DNA from: an uncultured Cellvibrio sp.
GTDB lineage: Bacteria; Pseudomonadota; Gammaproteobacteria; Pseudomonadales; Cellvibrionaceae
Reading direction: 5' to 3'
DNA length: 54,190 nt
NCBI GenBank assembly: GCA_946481095.1
Contig: CAMLML010000027.1
Coordinates: 1-54,190 of the forward strand
Shown here: positions 18,404-27,694 of the stretch, piece after piece
How the letters are laid out: each line of letters opens with the position of its first letter
Position numbering within the stretch: the stretch's first letter is position 1
Position numbers and translations under genes: made by a program
The notes under the pieces: model-generated
The model's input: only the letters and a program-made list of their open reading frames with translations
Told to the model about the DNA's origin: nothing
Databases searched by the model: none

Positions 18404-19756
18404 ATGTCTCTGACTTGTTTCAAAGCTTACGATATTCGCGGCAAACTTGGCGATGAACTGAATGAAGATATTGTTTATCGTATTGCTCGTGCTTATGCCG
18501 TTTTTTTAAAGCCCAAGGCAGTGGTGGTGGGTGGTGATGTACGACTAACCAGTCGCGATTTAAAAATGGCTTATGCCAAAGGCCTGCAAGATGAAGGTGT
18601 CAATGTGATTGATATCGGCATGTGTGGTACAGAAGAAATTTATTTTGCGACTAGCTATTTGCAAGTTGATGGTGGTGTGGAAATTACAGCCAGCCATAAT
18701 CCGATTGATTACAATGGATTGAAAATGGTGAAAGCCGGTTCACAACCGATTAGTGGTGATACAGGGTTGAACGATATCAAACGTCTTGCTGAAGAAAATA
18801 AATTCTCAACGGTAGATCCTGTAAAACGTGGTTCATATAAAGAAGAAAATATTCTGCCTGCTTATATCCAACATTTATTGGGTTATGTTGATCAGTCAGC
18901 ACTTAAGCCGTTAAAACTGGTTGTGAATGCAGGTAATGGTGCTGCTGGTCACGTCATTGATGCCATAGAAAAATATCTACCTTTCGAGTTTATTAAAATT
19001 CATCATCAACCAGATGGTACTTTCCCCAACGGTATTCCCAATCCATTATTGCCAGAAAATCGCGCATCAACCAGTGAAGCGGTGTTGCAACATAAAGCTG
19101 ATATGGGCATCGCATGGGATGGTGATTTTGATCGCTGTTTTTTATTTGATGAAAAAGGACAATTCACTGAAGGTTATTATATTGTTGGGTTATTGGCTGA
19201 GGCGTTTTTGTTGAAAAATCCGGGCGCCAATATTATTCATGATCCACGATTGACTTGGAATACTCAGGATATAGTGAAACAATCGGGTGGTGTTGCGATT
19301 CAATCCAAAACCGGTCATGCCTTTATTAAAGAGCGTATGCGATTGGAAGATGCAGTTTATGGCGGTGAAATGAGCGCGCATCATTATTTTCGCGATTTCT
19401 TTTACTGCGACAGCGGTATGATTCCCTGGTTGTTGGTGTGTGAATTGTTAAGTCGGAAATCACAACCATTGTCGTCAATGTTGGCTGATCGAATTGCTAA
19501 ATTTCCATCTCCGGGTGAAATTAATAGTCATGTTGAAAATCCAAAAGCGGCGATTGAAAAAGTATTACAACACTATCAGGCGAATGCAGTGTCAATTGAT
19601 AAAACGGATGGCATAAGTCTGGAATTCGTCGATTGGCGATTTAACTTGCGCATGTCCAATACCGAGCCTGTCGTGCGTTTGAATTTGGAGTCGCGTGCAA
19701 ATCAGTCGTTGGTTGATGAAAAAACCAAAGAAATTTTAGCGATGTTGAATTCGTAA
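18404..19756 (+). CDS. manB: Phosphomannomutase (CpsG/ManB type)
   Basis: Interconverts mannose-6-phosphate and mannose-1-phosphate for GDP-mannose. Family motifs: [15 protein letters not shown] at the N-terminus, the phospho-serine loop [13 protein letters not shown], the metal-binding DGDFDRCF, the sugar loop [10 protein letters not shown], and the phosphate loop [12 protein letters not shown]. Its 450 residues fit the E. coli CpsG group better than AlgC. It is the first of manB-galU-manC, which together supply GDP-mannose and UDP-glucose for surface polysaccharides. A phosphoglucomutase side activity is possible. Confidence 0.93.
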   Translation: MSLTCFKAYDIRGKLGDELNEDIVYRIARAYAVFLKPKAVVVGGDVRLTSRDLKMAYAKGLQDEGVNVIDIGMCGTEEIYFATSYLQVDGGVEITASHNPIDYNGLKMVKAGSQPISGDTGLNDIKRLAEENKFSTVDPVKRGSYKEENILPAYIQHLLGYVDQSALKPLKLVVNAGNGAAGHVIDAIEKYLPFEFIKIHHQPDGTFPNGIPNPLLPENRASTSEAVLQHKADMGIAWDGDFDRCFLFDEKGQFTEGYYIVGLLAEAFLLKNPGANIIHDPRLTWNTQDIVKQSGGVAIQSKTGHAFIKERMRLEDAVYGGEMSAHHYFRDFFYCDSGMIPWLLVCELLSRKSQPLSSMLADRIAKFPSPGEINSHVENPKAAIEKVLQHYQANAVSIDKTDGISLEFVDWRFNLRMSNTEPVVRLNLESRANQSLVDEKTKEILAMLNS

Positions 19757-19789
19757 TTATTTGATTAATTTCTAAAAGAGAAAATTACC

Positions 19790-20680
19790 ATGGGCATTAA
19801 AAAAGCAGTAATACCTGTTGCAGGTTTGGGCACACGTATGTTGCCGGCAACCAAAGCCATTCCAAAAGAAATGTTGCCAGTAGTCGATAAGCCTTTAATT
19901 CAATATGTGATTGAAGAAGCGGCTGCTGCGGGTATTAAAGAAATCGTGTTGGTCACGCATGCCAGTAAAAATGCCATTGAAAACCACTTCGATACCAGTT
20001 TTGAATTGGAAGCCCAATTGGAATCGCGTTTGAAGCGTTCTTTGTTAGCAGAAGTACGCTCAATCACACCACCGGGTCTGACTGTGATATCAGTGCGTCA
20101 AGCAGAAGCAAAAGGATTAGGCCATGCAATTTTATGCGCGCGTCCGGTTGTGGGGGATGAGCCTTTTGCTGTCTTATTACCGGACGTATTAATTGATAAC
20201 GCCGCCTGTAATTTAAAGCAGGATAATTTAGCGGGAATGGCCAAGCGTTTTGCTGAAACCGGCAATAGCCAGATTCTGGTTGAGCAAGTGCCTATGGATC
20301 AGGTGGATAAATACGGCGTAGTTGATTGTTCCGGTGCACAAGTTGCTCCAGGGCAAACTGCCGCTATTAAAGCCATGGTTGAAAAGCCGCCTGTTGATGA
20401 AGCTCCATCCAATATGGCGATTGTGGGGCGTTATGTATTATCAAAAACTGTTTGGGATTTACTCGCGAAAACCATGCCGGGTGCAGGTGGTGAAATTCAA
20501 TTAACCGATGGTCTTGATGCATTATTGGGATTGGAAACGGTAGAAGCTTATCAATTGATTGGTCGCAGTCACGATTGCGGAACCAAAATTGGTTACATGA
20601 TGGCGCAAGTTATTTACGGTGAGCGTCATCCGGATATTGGTAATGCGATGAAAAACTTTTTGAAAGAAAGATATAAATAA
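19790..20680 (+). CDS. galU: UTP-glucose-1-phosphate uridylyltransferase
   Basis: Makes UDP-glucose from UTP and glucose-1-phosphate. Recognised by [24 protein letters not shown] at the N-terminus, shown here as [17 protein letters not shown], then [14 protein letters not shown], the PDVLID metal site, and [20 protein letters not shown]. The 296-residue length is normal. The ATG is preceded by AAAAGAGAA. UDP-glucose feeds glycan synthesis and, by the Leloir route, galactose metabolism, so it also links to the galactan locus. Repeat D separates it from manC. Confidence 0.96.
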   Translation: MGIKKAVIPVAGLGTRMLPATKAIPKEMLPVVDKPLIQYVIEEAAAAGIKEIVLVTHASKNAIENHFDTSFELEAQLESRLKRSLLAEVRSITPPGLTVISVRQAEAKGLGHAILCARPVVGDEPFAVLLPDVLIDNAACNLKQDNLAGMAKRFAETGNSQILVEQVPMDQVDKYGVVDCSGAQVAPGQTAAIKAMVEKPPVDEAPSNMAIVGRYVLSKTVWDLLAKTMPGAGGEIQLTDGLDALLGLETVEAYQLIGRSHDCGTKIGYMMAQVIYGERHPDIGNAMKNFLKERYK

Positions 20681-20710
20681 ATTTTGGACAAGTCATTACC
20701 TAATTAAGCA

Positions 20711-20815
20711 GGAGTCCCTCCCCCTGCCAAGGGGGGAGGTTAGGAGGGGGTAAAGAATCTGAAGGAATCGTTGAAAAACAAACCCCACCCTGACCCTCCC
20801 CTTCGTAAGGGGAAA
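20711..20815 (+). repeat. Composite palindromic repeat, copy D (permuted halves)
   Basis: The left unit 20711-20750 reads as the reverse complement of the left half of copy C (TCCCTCCCCC ... GGGGGGAGGTTAGGAGGGGG). The right unit 20781-20815 reads as the reverse complement of the right half of copy C (CCCCACCCTGACCCTCCCC). So the halves point outwards instead of inwards. It ends about 25 bases before manC. Confidence 0.75.
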
Positions 20816-20840
20816 ATAAAAAATTAACAGAGCAACAATT

Positions 20841-22253
20841 ATGATCATTCCAATTATTCTCGCAGGTGGTTCGGGAACACGTTTGTGGCCCTTGTCGCGC
20901 ACACATTACCCCAAGCAATTATTAAAATTGTTTGGTGATGTGACTATGCTTCAACAAACATTATTGCGTTTGAAAGGAATTCCTGATCTTGCTGCACCTA
21001 TAGTGGTGTGCAATGAAGAGCACCGTTTTATGGTGGCGGAGCAGCTTCATGAGATTGGTGAAAAAAATGCGTCGATTTTATTGGAGCCTGTTGCACGCAA
21101 CACTGCACCTGCTTTGGCAATTGCAGCCATTCATGCAGTGAGTTTGGATAATGATCCAGTGTTGCTGGTGTTGTCGGCGGATCATATGATTCGTGAGGTA
21201 GATGTATTTCAACGCGCTGTAAAAAATGCAGTGGCTGCCGCTGAAAAAAATCATCTTGCCACTTTTGGTGTGCAACCCACCCGGCCTGAAACGGGTTATG
21301 GCTACATCAAAACTAAAAAAAATGATGCAGATACAAATTTTTCTGCAGTAGAAAAGTTTGTAGAAAAACCTAATCTTGAAACTGCGCAGGCTTATTTGGA
21401 TGAAGGTTGTTATTTTTGGAATAGTGGTATGTTTGTTTTTAAAACATCCGTATTTTTAAAAGAATTAAAAGTGCAAAGTCCTGATTTAGTCACTGCGGTT
21501 GAAACGGCAAAACAAAGGTCGAAACAGGATCTTGATTTTATTCGCATCGACAAAGAAGCTTTTTCACAAGCGCCCAATATTTCAATAGACTACGCCTTGA
21601 TGGAAAAAAGCCAAAATGTGGTTTGTGTTCCATTAAATGCCGGTTGGAGTGATGTGGGCGATTGGAAATCTTTTAGCGATTTAAATGATAAAGATAATTC
21701 AGGTAATAGTTTTATCGGTGACAGTATCGATGTGGGTTCCACTAATACTTTGGTATTTTCGCGCGATAAACTGGTGGCGACTCTGGGCGTGGATAATTTA
21801 ATGATCATTAACACTCCGGATGCAGTTTTGGTTGCCGATAAAAATCAAGCTCAGCAAGTAAAATCCATCATCACGAAAATTGAAAAACAAAAACGTAAAG
21901 AGCATCTGCAACACCGGGAGATTTATCGCCCCTGGGGTTGTTACGATGCTATAGATGATGGTGATCGTTATCAGGTGAATTTGATTCGTGTAAAACCGGG
22001 AGGCAGTTTGTCGCTGCAGATTCACCATCATCGTGCTGAACACTGGATCGTTGTGAAAGGGACAGCACTGGTGCAAAAGGGTGATGAGGAATACCTGCTC
22101 TCTGAAAATGAATCGACCTATATTCCATTGGGCATTGCCCACAGGTTGAGTAATCCCGGCAAGATTCCTCTGGAGATTGTTGAGGTTCAATCTGGCCCCT
22201 ATTTGGAAGATGACGATGTGGTTCGTCTGCAAGACAGCTACGGTAGATCTTGA
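20841..22253 (+). CDS. manC: Mannose-1-phosphate guanylyltransferase / mannose-6-phosphate isomerase
   Basis: A bifunctional type II enzyme (AlgA/CpsB/XanB group), 470 residues. Residues 1-340 are the GDP-mannose pyrophosphorylase with LAGGSGTRLWPLSR, FVEKPNLETA and the WNSGMFVF block. Residues 350-470 are a cupin isomerase domain with RPWGCYDAID, LQIHHHRAEHWIVV and the metal-binding histidines. It makes GDP-mannose from GTP and the mannose-1-phosphate supplied by ManB, and can also form mannose-6-phosphate. The start ATG 20841 follows AACAGAGCAAC. A terminator lies 8 bases after the stop, closing the cluster. Confidence 0.95.
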   Translation: MIIPIILAGGSGTRLWPLSRTHYPKQLLKLFGDVTMLQQTLLRLKGIPDLAAPIVVCNEEHRFMVAEQLHEIGEKNASILLEPVARNTAPALAIAAIHAVSLDNDPVLLVLSADHMIREVDVFQRAVKNAVAAAEKNHLATFGVQPTRPETGYGYIKTKKNDADTNFSAVEKFVEKPNLETAQAYLDEGCYFWNSGMFVFKTSVFLKELKVQSPDLVTAVETAKQRSKQDLDFIRIDKEAFSQAPNISIDYALMEKSQNVVCVPLNAGWSDVGDWKSFSDLNDKDNSGNSFIGDSIDVGSTNTLVFSRDKLVATLGVDNLMIINTPDAVLVADKNQAQQVKSIITKIEKQKRKEHLQHREIYRPWGCYDAIDDGDRYQVNLIRVKPGGSLSLQIHHHRAEHWIVVKGTALVQKGDEEYLLSENESTYIPLGIAHRLSNPGKIPLEIVEVQSGPYLEDDDVVRLQDSYGRS

Positions 22254-22260
22254 AAACAGA

Positions 22261-22281
22261 GCCTCCATTCGGAGGCTTTTT
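22261..22281 (+). terminator. Rho-independent terminator after manC
   Basis: GCCTCC-ATTC-GGAGGC, a perfect 6-bp stem with a 4-nt loop, is followed by five T residues, then G and five more T residues. Confidence 0.88.
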
Positions 22282-22397
22282 GTTTTTGCACCAAATAAAT
22301 GCGATTAATTTTTATAATGTTTTTATTTTGTGCATTTTATGTTGCCTGAATTAAAAAGCCTGTCGATAACTCATTGAAAACAAATATTTTAATAATG

Positions 22398-22414
22398 TTG
22401 GCGTTATATTTGCT
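22398..22414 (+). promoter_or_regulatory. Sigma-54-type (-24/-12) promoter upstream of amtB
   Basis: TTGGCGTTATATTTGCT matches the RpoN consensus YTGGCACGRNNNTTGCW at all of TTGGC, R and TTGCW with exact GG-GC spacing; only ACG is changed to GTT. The 322-base gap 22254-22575 has no gene. About 110 bases upstream, TGCACCAAATAAATGCG at 22287-22303 is a one-sided match to an NtrC site, and GTGCA recurs at 22330. Nitrogen-limited activation by NtrC is the natural reading. The leader would be about 150 bases. Confidence 0.6.
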
Positions 22415-22575
22415 CAATATAAGCCCTGTTTTTAGGTGTTAAAGCTGTTTAGGTGACTTTTTCTTGTGCAAAAGTTGATTTCTTGAAGCAGTTTTTTCTA
22501 AATACCGTCGATTATGGCGACATAATTGGCTCAAAATAGAGCATTAATAATTACAAGTAAGCAGTCGGAGTTTAT

Positions 22576-23871
22576 ATGAAGAAGATAAGTGTGGGGTTAT
22601 ACGGTTTATTGATGTCACTACCTGCGTTCTCTCAGGAAGTGACCTTGAATGGTGCCAATACTGCCTGGATTCTTACATCCACGGCATTGGTTTTGTTTAT
22701 GACTCTTCCTGGCTTGGCGCTTTTTTATGCCGGATTGGTTCGTGTCAAAAATGTTTTGTCAGTGTTGATGCAATGTTTTGCGATTGCCTGTGTCGTTTCC
22801 CTTGCCTGGTTAATTGCAGGTTACAGCCTGGCTTTTGGTGCAGGTAATGCACTTATCGGTGATTTCAGCATGTTTATGCTGGTGGGTGTTACAGAGGAGG
22901 CTTTGGCGGGTGATATCCCCCTCAGTCTTCATGCTATCTACCAAATGACCTTTGCCATTATTACCCCCGCTTTGATTGTGGGCGCTTTTGCCGAGCGCAT
23001 GAAATTTTCATCTATGTTGATCTTCTCATTGCTCTGGCTATTTTTAGTTTATATCCCTGTTTGTCACTGGGTTTGGGCATCAACAGGCTGGCTGTTTGCA
23101 ATGGGTCTGATCGATTTTGCAGGGGGTACAGTAGTCCACATCACTGCCGGGGTTGCAGCTTTGGTGGCGGCCTTGGTGATTGGCAAGCGTCATGGTTTCC
23201 CGACAATTGCCATGCCTCCACATAACATGACCATGACTGTGACTGGTGCGGGCATGTTGTGGGTAGGTTGGTTTGGTTTTAACGCGGGCAGTGCTTTGGC
23301 TGCAAATGGAAATGCGGCCATGGCAATGCTGGTTACTCATATATCAGCAGCAGCCGGTGCTTTTGCATGGATGATGATTGAATGGATGAAATTTAAAAAG
23401 CCCAGTGCCTTGGGAATTGTGACGGGTATGGTTGCCGGTTTGGGTACGATTACGCCTGCATCGGGTAATGTTGGGCCTGGTGGTGCATTGATTATTGGTC
23501 TTTCAGCGGGTGTGATTTGTTTCTACATGACGCAATTTATCAAGCGCAAGCTGAAAATCGATGATTCTCTCGATGTGTTCCCTGTTCATGGTGTAGGTGG
23601 TGTTTTGGGAACTCTGTTGGTTGGCATATTTGCATCAACCCAATTGGGTGCCTTTAGTGGACAGGGTTTTGCTGCAGGTGTTGAAACCATGGCAGGTCAA
23701 ATCAAGATCCAATTGATTGGCATAGTCGTCACCTTTGTTTATACAGCTGTGGTCACCTATCTGGTATTGAAGCTGACATCTTTGGTGACGAGTGGCTTGC
23801 GTGTTACTGCAGAAGAGGAAAATGTCGGATTGGATTTAAGTTTGCACGAAGAAGATGGTTACAAGCTCTGA
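22576..23871 (+). CDS. amtB: Ammonium transporter (Amt family)
   Basis: A 431-residue inner-membrane ammonium channel with a signal peptide (1-20, cleaved after FSQ or nearby) and about eleven membrane segments. Signatures: LVLFMTLPGLALFYAGLVR, the CHWVWASTGWL segment with the first pore His, DFAGGTVVHI, and FPVHGVGGVLGTLLVG with the second pore His. The usual glnK (PII) gene is not next to it: the upstream 322 bases are noncoding and the next gene is an acyltransferase. GGAG precedes the ATG. The sigma-54-like site upstream suggests induction under nitrogen shortage. Confidence 0.96.
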   Translation: MKKISVGLYGLLMSLPAFSQEVTLNGANTAWILTSTALVLFMTLPGLALFYAGLVRVKNVLSVLMQCFAIACVVSLAWLIAGYSLAFGAGNALIGDFSMFMLVGVTEEALAGDIPLSLHAIYQMTFAIITPALIVGAFAERMKFSSMLIFSLLWLFLVYIPVCHWVWASTGWLFAMGLIDFAGGTVVHITAGVAALVAALVIGKRHGFPTIAMPPHNMTMTVTGAGMLWVGWFGFNAGSALAANGNAAMAMLVTHISAAAGAFAWMMIEWMKFKKPSALGIVTGMVAGLGTITPASGNVGPGGALIIGLSAGVICFYMTQFIKRKLKIDDSLDVFPVHGVGGVLGTLLVGIFASTQLGAFSGQGFAAGVETMAGQIKIQLIGIVVTFVYTAVVTYLVLKLTSLVTSGLRVTAEEENVGLDLSLHEEDGYKL

Positions 23872-23888
23872 TTGTTGTACTGTTCAAA

Positions 23889-23919
23889 CAAAGGAGGCTT
23901 TATGCCTCCTTTGTTTTTT
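23889..23919 (+). terminator. Rho-independent terminator after amtB
   Basis: CAAAGGAGGC-TTTAT-GCCTCCTTTG is a perfect 10-bp stem with a 5-nt loop, followed by six T residues. It starts 17 bases after the amtB stop. Confidence 0.92.
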
Positions 23920-23974
23920 AATGAATGTATTAAATCTCATTTAAGTTATACTCCGGCTCAATACATAATAAAAA

Positions 23975-24907
23975 ATGAGAATAATTTTGAACAAACATTC
24001 TGCTGAGGTTTTTTCCTATCGCTTTTTTCTCCCCCAATATTGGCCCACCTGGATACTTCTCGGGATTTTGCGTCTCTGCGCATTTTTGCCTGTAAGAGTT
24101 AATTTCCGGATTGGTCGTTTGCTGGGATGTTTATTTTTTCATTTTGCGGCGTCTCGTCGGCATATAGCACAAGTCAATATTCGTCTGTGTTATCCGGAGT
24201 TATCAGAAGAGGAGCGGCAGCAGATTGTTCGCGGTGTGATGCGTTCTTGTGGAATCCATTTTATGGAAACAGCTATGGCCATGTGGGGGTCTGCTGAAAA
24301 GTTTCGTAATCGACATACTTTTATTGGTGGAGAATATCTTGATGCTGCCAGAAAAGAAGGAAAGGGCGTATTGTTGGTCGGTAGCCATTTGACAGCAATC
24401 GACGTGGGTGCACGAGTGTTAACCATGTACCATCCCATCGATGTGCTTTATCGAAGTGAAGTTAACCCTCTGATGATTTATATACAAATCAAAGCGCGTA
24501 AAACATACATCAACCAGACAATAGCGCGAAAAGACACTATGCAATTGATCAAAAACCTGCGTCGTGGACATATTGTGTGGTACGCACCTGATCAGGATTA
24601 TGGGAGAAAACACAGTGTGTTTGCTCCATTTTTTGGTGTTCAGGCGGCGAGTGTGGCAGCAACATCGCGTATTGCCAGTATGGGAAACGCATTGGTTTTA
24701 TCGATCGCATATTATCGCGATGAAGAAGGGTTTTATCGTGTTGAAATTGGCCCTCCGCTGGAAAACTTTCCCTCGGAAGATGAAGTATTAAATGCAACAC
24801 GCATCAACCGGATTATAGAGTCCATGATTAGAAAAGCCCCTGATCAATACTTGTGGGTTCATCGCCGATTTAAAACACGCCCCGAGGGTGCGGATAAGGT
24901 CTATTGA
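23975..24907 (+). CDS. LpxL/HtrB-family lipid A acyltransferase
   Basis: A 310-residue member of the lysophospholipid acyltransferase family that adds secondary acyl chains (lauroyl, myristoyl) to Kdo-lipid A at the inner-membrane face. Visible features are a hydrophobic N-terminal segment (~25-55), the catalytic His-x4-Asp in GSHLTAIDVG (His138, Asp143), APDQDYG, and QYLWVHRRFKTRP near the end, which is the family's C-terminal signature. ATG 23975 follows AATAAAAA, so its ribosome site is weak. Whether it acts as LpxL, LpxM or LpxP cannot be told from sequence alone. Confidence 0.9.
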   Translation: MRIILNKHSAEVFSYRFFLPQYWPTWILLGILRLCAFLPVRVNFRIGRLLGCLFFHFAASRRHIAQVNIRLCYPELSEEERQQIVRGVMRSCGIHFMETAMAMWGSAEKFRNRHTFIGGEYLDAARKEGKGVLLVGSHLTAIDVGARVLTMYHPIDVLYRSEVNPLMIYIQIKARKTYINQTIARKDTMQLIKNLRRGHIVWYAPDQDYGRKHSVFAPFFGVQAASVAATSRIASMGNALVLSIAYYRDEEGFYRVEIGPPLENFPSEDEVLNATRINRIIESMIRKAPDQYLWVHRRFKTRPEGADKVY

Positions 24908-24976
24908 TCTATACTAACGAGAGGGCAAATACTTAAAGTAAAGTCTTAAGAAAAAGCTTTAACTATCTTCTGAATA

Positions 24977-24985
24977 TGCTATAAA
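24977..24985 (+). promoter_or_regulatory. Candidate extended -10 promoter of corA
   Basis: TGC-TATAAA is followed directly by GCCGACCGC. TTTAAC lies 16 bp upstream as a weak -35. The transcript would start about 25 bases before the corA ATG. Confidence 0.45.
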
Positions 24986-25013
24986 GCCGACCGCAATACC
25001 TTGGAGGCGACCT

Positions 25014-25970
25014 ATGTTAAGACTTTTTAAATTGCAAGGCTCAACACTGCGTGAAGATCTGCAGGCAGATGAGAATACCAAGGTTGCACTGGCTAATGCT
25101 CTGTGGATAGACGCTCGTGAAGCAAGCGATGACGAACGTGAAGAGCTCAATACATTTCTCCGTGCCGAGTTACCTGAATCCGATGATGTAGAAGAGATTG
25201 AGTTTTCCGCACGTTATTTCCAGGATGGTGCCGGTGTACATGTCCACTCACTGTTTTTGGCCCCCGGTGAATCAGGCCGACACAGTACCGCTACAGTTGC
25301 TTTTATTCTTCAGGACAAGCGATTGATCACTTTGCGTGAGGACGATATTGCTGACTTTCGGTTATTGCGCATGCGTACACGGGCAGGGCAAGTGCAAGTT
25401 GGCTCTCCTGCGGAATTGCTGGTGACCATGTTTGAGCAAAAGGTTGAAAACCTCGCAGATGCTTTGGAAGACATTCATCGCAAGCTTGAAGATGTTAGCC
25501 GCATGGTACTGGAAGACAGTGACGCCGAGCTGGAGGATGCCATAGACCAGCTCGCCAAATTGGAAGACAGTAACGGAAAGATACGCCTTTGTCTGATGGA
25601 TACCCAGCGCTCCATTTCATTCATTCAAAAGCACATAAGGGATTCTCTGGATTTGCAGGAAACGACCCGTGAGATCAAACGAGATGTGGATACACTGATG
25701 TCGCACACCGCTTTTTTGTTCGACAAAATCAACTTTTTGATGGATTCAACCCAGGGTTTTATCAATATCGAGCAAAACCAGATCATCAAAATATTTTCAA
25801 TTGCGGCCATGGTATTCCTGCCTCCAACAGTGGTGGCCAGCATGTACGGTATGAACTTTAAAATAATTCCATTTTCGGATTGGCCCTATGGCTTTGAGCT
25901 TGCCTTGGCCATGATGGTTCTCTCGGCAGTATTGCCTTATTGGTATTTCAAGCGTAAAGACTGGCTCTGA
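25014..25970 (+). CDS. corA: CorA-family magnesium/divalent-cation channel
   Basis: A 318-residue inner-membrane Mg2+ (Co2+, Ni2+) channel. The cytoplasmic funnel domain occupies ~1-255 with a long charged helix (VENLADALEDIHRKLEDVSR). Two membrane helices lie at the C-terminus, the first ending in the selectivity motif MYGMN (residues 277-281), and the protein ends FKRKDWL, as usual for CorA. A ribosome site GGAGG lies before ATG 25014. It appears monocistronic. The N-terminus is shorter and more acidic than in E. coli CorA but within the family range. Confidence 0.93.
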   Translation: MLRLFKLQGSTLREDLQADENTKVALANALWIDAREASDDEREELNTFLRAELPESDDVEEIEFSARYFQDGAGVHVHSLFLAPGESGRHSTATVAFILQDKRLITLREDDIADFRLLRMRTRAGQVQVGSPAELLVTMFEQKVENLADALEDIHRKLEDVSRMVLEDSDAELEDAIDQLAKLEDSNGKIRLCLMDTQRSISFIQKHIRDSLDLQETTREIKRDVDTLMSHTAFLFDKINFLMDSTQGFINIEQNQIIKIFSIAAMVFLPPTVVASMYGMNFKIIPFSDWPYGFELALAMMVLSAVLPYWYFKRKDWL

Positions 25971-26001
25971 GATCAGGTTTGTCTATTTTTGTTTATGCTG
26001 T

Positions 26002-26030
26002 TTGCAATTGTAAGACAATATTATTATAGT
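26002..26030 (+). promoter_or_regulatory. Sigma-70 promoter of the GH51 gene with an internal palindrome
   Basis: TTGCAA, a 17-bp spacer and TATAGT, 41 bases before the start codon. The spacer contains ATTGT-AAG-ACAAT (26007-26019), a perfect 5-bp inverted repeat that would suit a repressor operator. Confidence 0.6.
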
Positions 26031-26071
26031 CCCTCTGCATTCTGATAAATCCCAAAATAAGAGAGAGTTTT

Positions 26072-27625
26072 ATGAATAAATTTAAATCCGCATTAATGCT
26101 GGTGGCTGTTTGTTATTCCGCATTTGCAATTGCAGAAACCGAAGTCACACTGGATGCCACCCAAGCCGGTCCAATTATTAACAAAAACATATATGGTCAA
26201 TTTGCCGAACATTTGGGTCGGGGAATTTACGAGGGTATTTGGGTGGGACCCGAGTCGAAAACCCCCAATACCAAGGGTTGGCGTAATGATGTTGTAGGTG
26301 CGCTGAAGGATTTGAAAGTCCCTTTGATTCGATGGCCTGGGGGCTGTTTTGCGGATGAATATCACTGGCGGGATGGTATTGGCCCTCGCAACAAGCGCAT
26401 GGTAAGAGTGAATACCAACTGGGGTGGTGTAATGGAGGATAACGCCGTAGGTACTCACGAATTTTTTGATTTGGTAGAAATGCTCGGCGCTGAAGCTTAT
26501 GTCAATGGCAATCTTGGAACGGGTACACCACAAGAGATGGCAGAGTGGCTGGAGTATATGACGGCAGAAGGCAAATCGACTCTGGCTGAGTTGCGCCGTA
26601 AAAACGGCCGCGATAAACCTTTCCGCGTGCATTATTTTGCTATTGGTAATGAGGCATGGGGATGTGGTGGCAATATGACACCGGAGTTTTACACAAATCT
26701 CTACAAGCAATATGCCGCTTTCCTGAAAACTCCTAAACACAATACGCCTATTTTAATTGCCAGTGGCGGACACACTGATGACACCAGTTGGGCAGATCAC
26801 CTTACTGCAAATGTAAAACCCAATTGGAGTTTGAGAATGGATGCCGTGAGCTTCCATTATTACACTCTGCCGAAAGGTGATTGGGCGGTAAAAGGGGCTG
26901 CAACAGGTTTCCCTGAATCAGAATGGTTTTCTACCTTCCAGCAAACACTGCGTATGGATGGTTTTATTGTAGAAAATAAAAAAGTGATGGATAAAAATGA
27001 CCCTGAAAAAAAGGTCGGTTTCTATGTTGATGAGTGGGGCACATGGTATGACGTAACGGGGGACGATAATCCCGGTTTCCTTTACCAACAAAATAGTTTG
27101 CGTGATGCAATTGTTGCAGCGTTGAATTTTAATATTTTTCACAAACATGCCGATCGTGTACACATGAGCATAATTGCGCAAATGGTTAATGTACTGCAAG
27201 CGATGATACTGACAGAAAAAGACAAGATGGTTTTAACTCCAACGTATCACGTCTTTAAAATGTACATTCCATTTCAGGATGCAGTGTCATTACCTGTTGA
27301 TGTTAAAAATGTTCCGCAGTATGAGTTTGATAAGAAAACAATTCCTGCAATCAGTGTCTCGGCTGCAAAGGCAAAAGATGGAAAAGTCTATTTGGCAATT
27401 GCCAATACCAATCCCCATAAAGCTGAAACTTTGAATGTTAATGTAAAAGGGATAACTGCCAAAAAAGCAATTGGTCAAGTGCTGACCTCCGACAAAATGG
27501 ATACGCACAATACTTTTGCAAATCCCAATGCTATTGCGCCGAAAGCTTATTCAGCTACGGCCAAAGGCGGGAAATTGGCATTGGATATTCCGGCGAAATC
27601 AGTGATTGTTGTAGCTTTGGAATAA
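26072..27625 (+). CDS. Alpha-L-arabinofuranosidase, GH51 family, exported
   Basis: A 517-residue retaining enzyme that removes alpha-L-arabinofuranosyl side groups from arabinan, arabinogalactan or arabinoxylan. The signal peptide is ~1-21 (ending AFAIA). Family blocks are IYGQFAEHLGRGIYEGIWVG, RWPGGCFADEYHWRDGIGP, IGNEAWGCGG with acid/base Glu194, and YVDEWGTWYDV with nucleophile Glu321, then a C-terminal beta domain. The export signal is notable because many bacterial GH51 enzymes are cytoplasmic. It stands alone between corA and cysK with its own promoter and terminator, and could act with the galactan locus on arabinogalactan side chains. Confidence 0.95.
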   Translation: MNKFKSALMLVAVCYSAFAIAETEVTLDATQAGPIINKNIYGQFAEHLGRGIYEGIWVGPESKTPNTKGWRNDVVGALKDLKVPLIRWPGGCFADEYHWRDGIGPRNKRMVRVNTNWGGVMEDNAVGTHEFFDLVEMLGAEAYVNGNLGTGTPQEMAEWLEYMTAEGKSTLAELRRKNGRDKPFRVHYFAIGNEAWGCGGNMTPEFYTNLYKQYAAFLKTPKHNTPILIASGGHTDDTSWADHLTANVKPNWSLRMDAVSFHYYTLPKGDWAVKGAATGFPESEWFSTFQQTLRMDGFIVENKKVMDKNDPEKKVGFYVDEWGTWYDVTGDDNPGFLYQQNSLRDAIVAALNFNIFHKHADRVHMSIIAQMVNVLQAMILTEKDKMVLTPTYHVFKMYIPFQDAVSLPVDVKNVPQYEFDKKTIPAISVSAAKAKDGKVYLAIANTNPHKAETLNVNVKGITAKKAIGQVLTSDKMDTHNTFANPNAIAPKAYSATAKGGKLALDIPAKSVIVVALE

Positions 27626-27635
27626 GATTAATTGT

Positions 27636-27661
27636 GGGCGGCTCCTGTGGCCGCCCTTTTT
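27636..27661 (+). terminator. Rho-independent terminator after the GH51 gene
   Basis: GGGCGGC-TCCTGTG-GCCGCCC is a perfect 7-bp GC stem followed by five T residues. It lies between the GH51 stop and the convergent cysK stop and may also block cysK read-through. Confidence 0.88.
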
Positions 27662-27694
27662 AGATATTCAAAAAAGTCGTGCGCTTGTAAAAAA

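Noticed and set aside
22287..22340. A full NtrC binding site upstream of amtB
   Set aside because: Only one half matches (TGCACC); the second half is poor, so it is mentioned only as possible.
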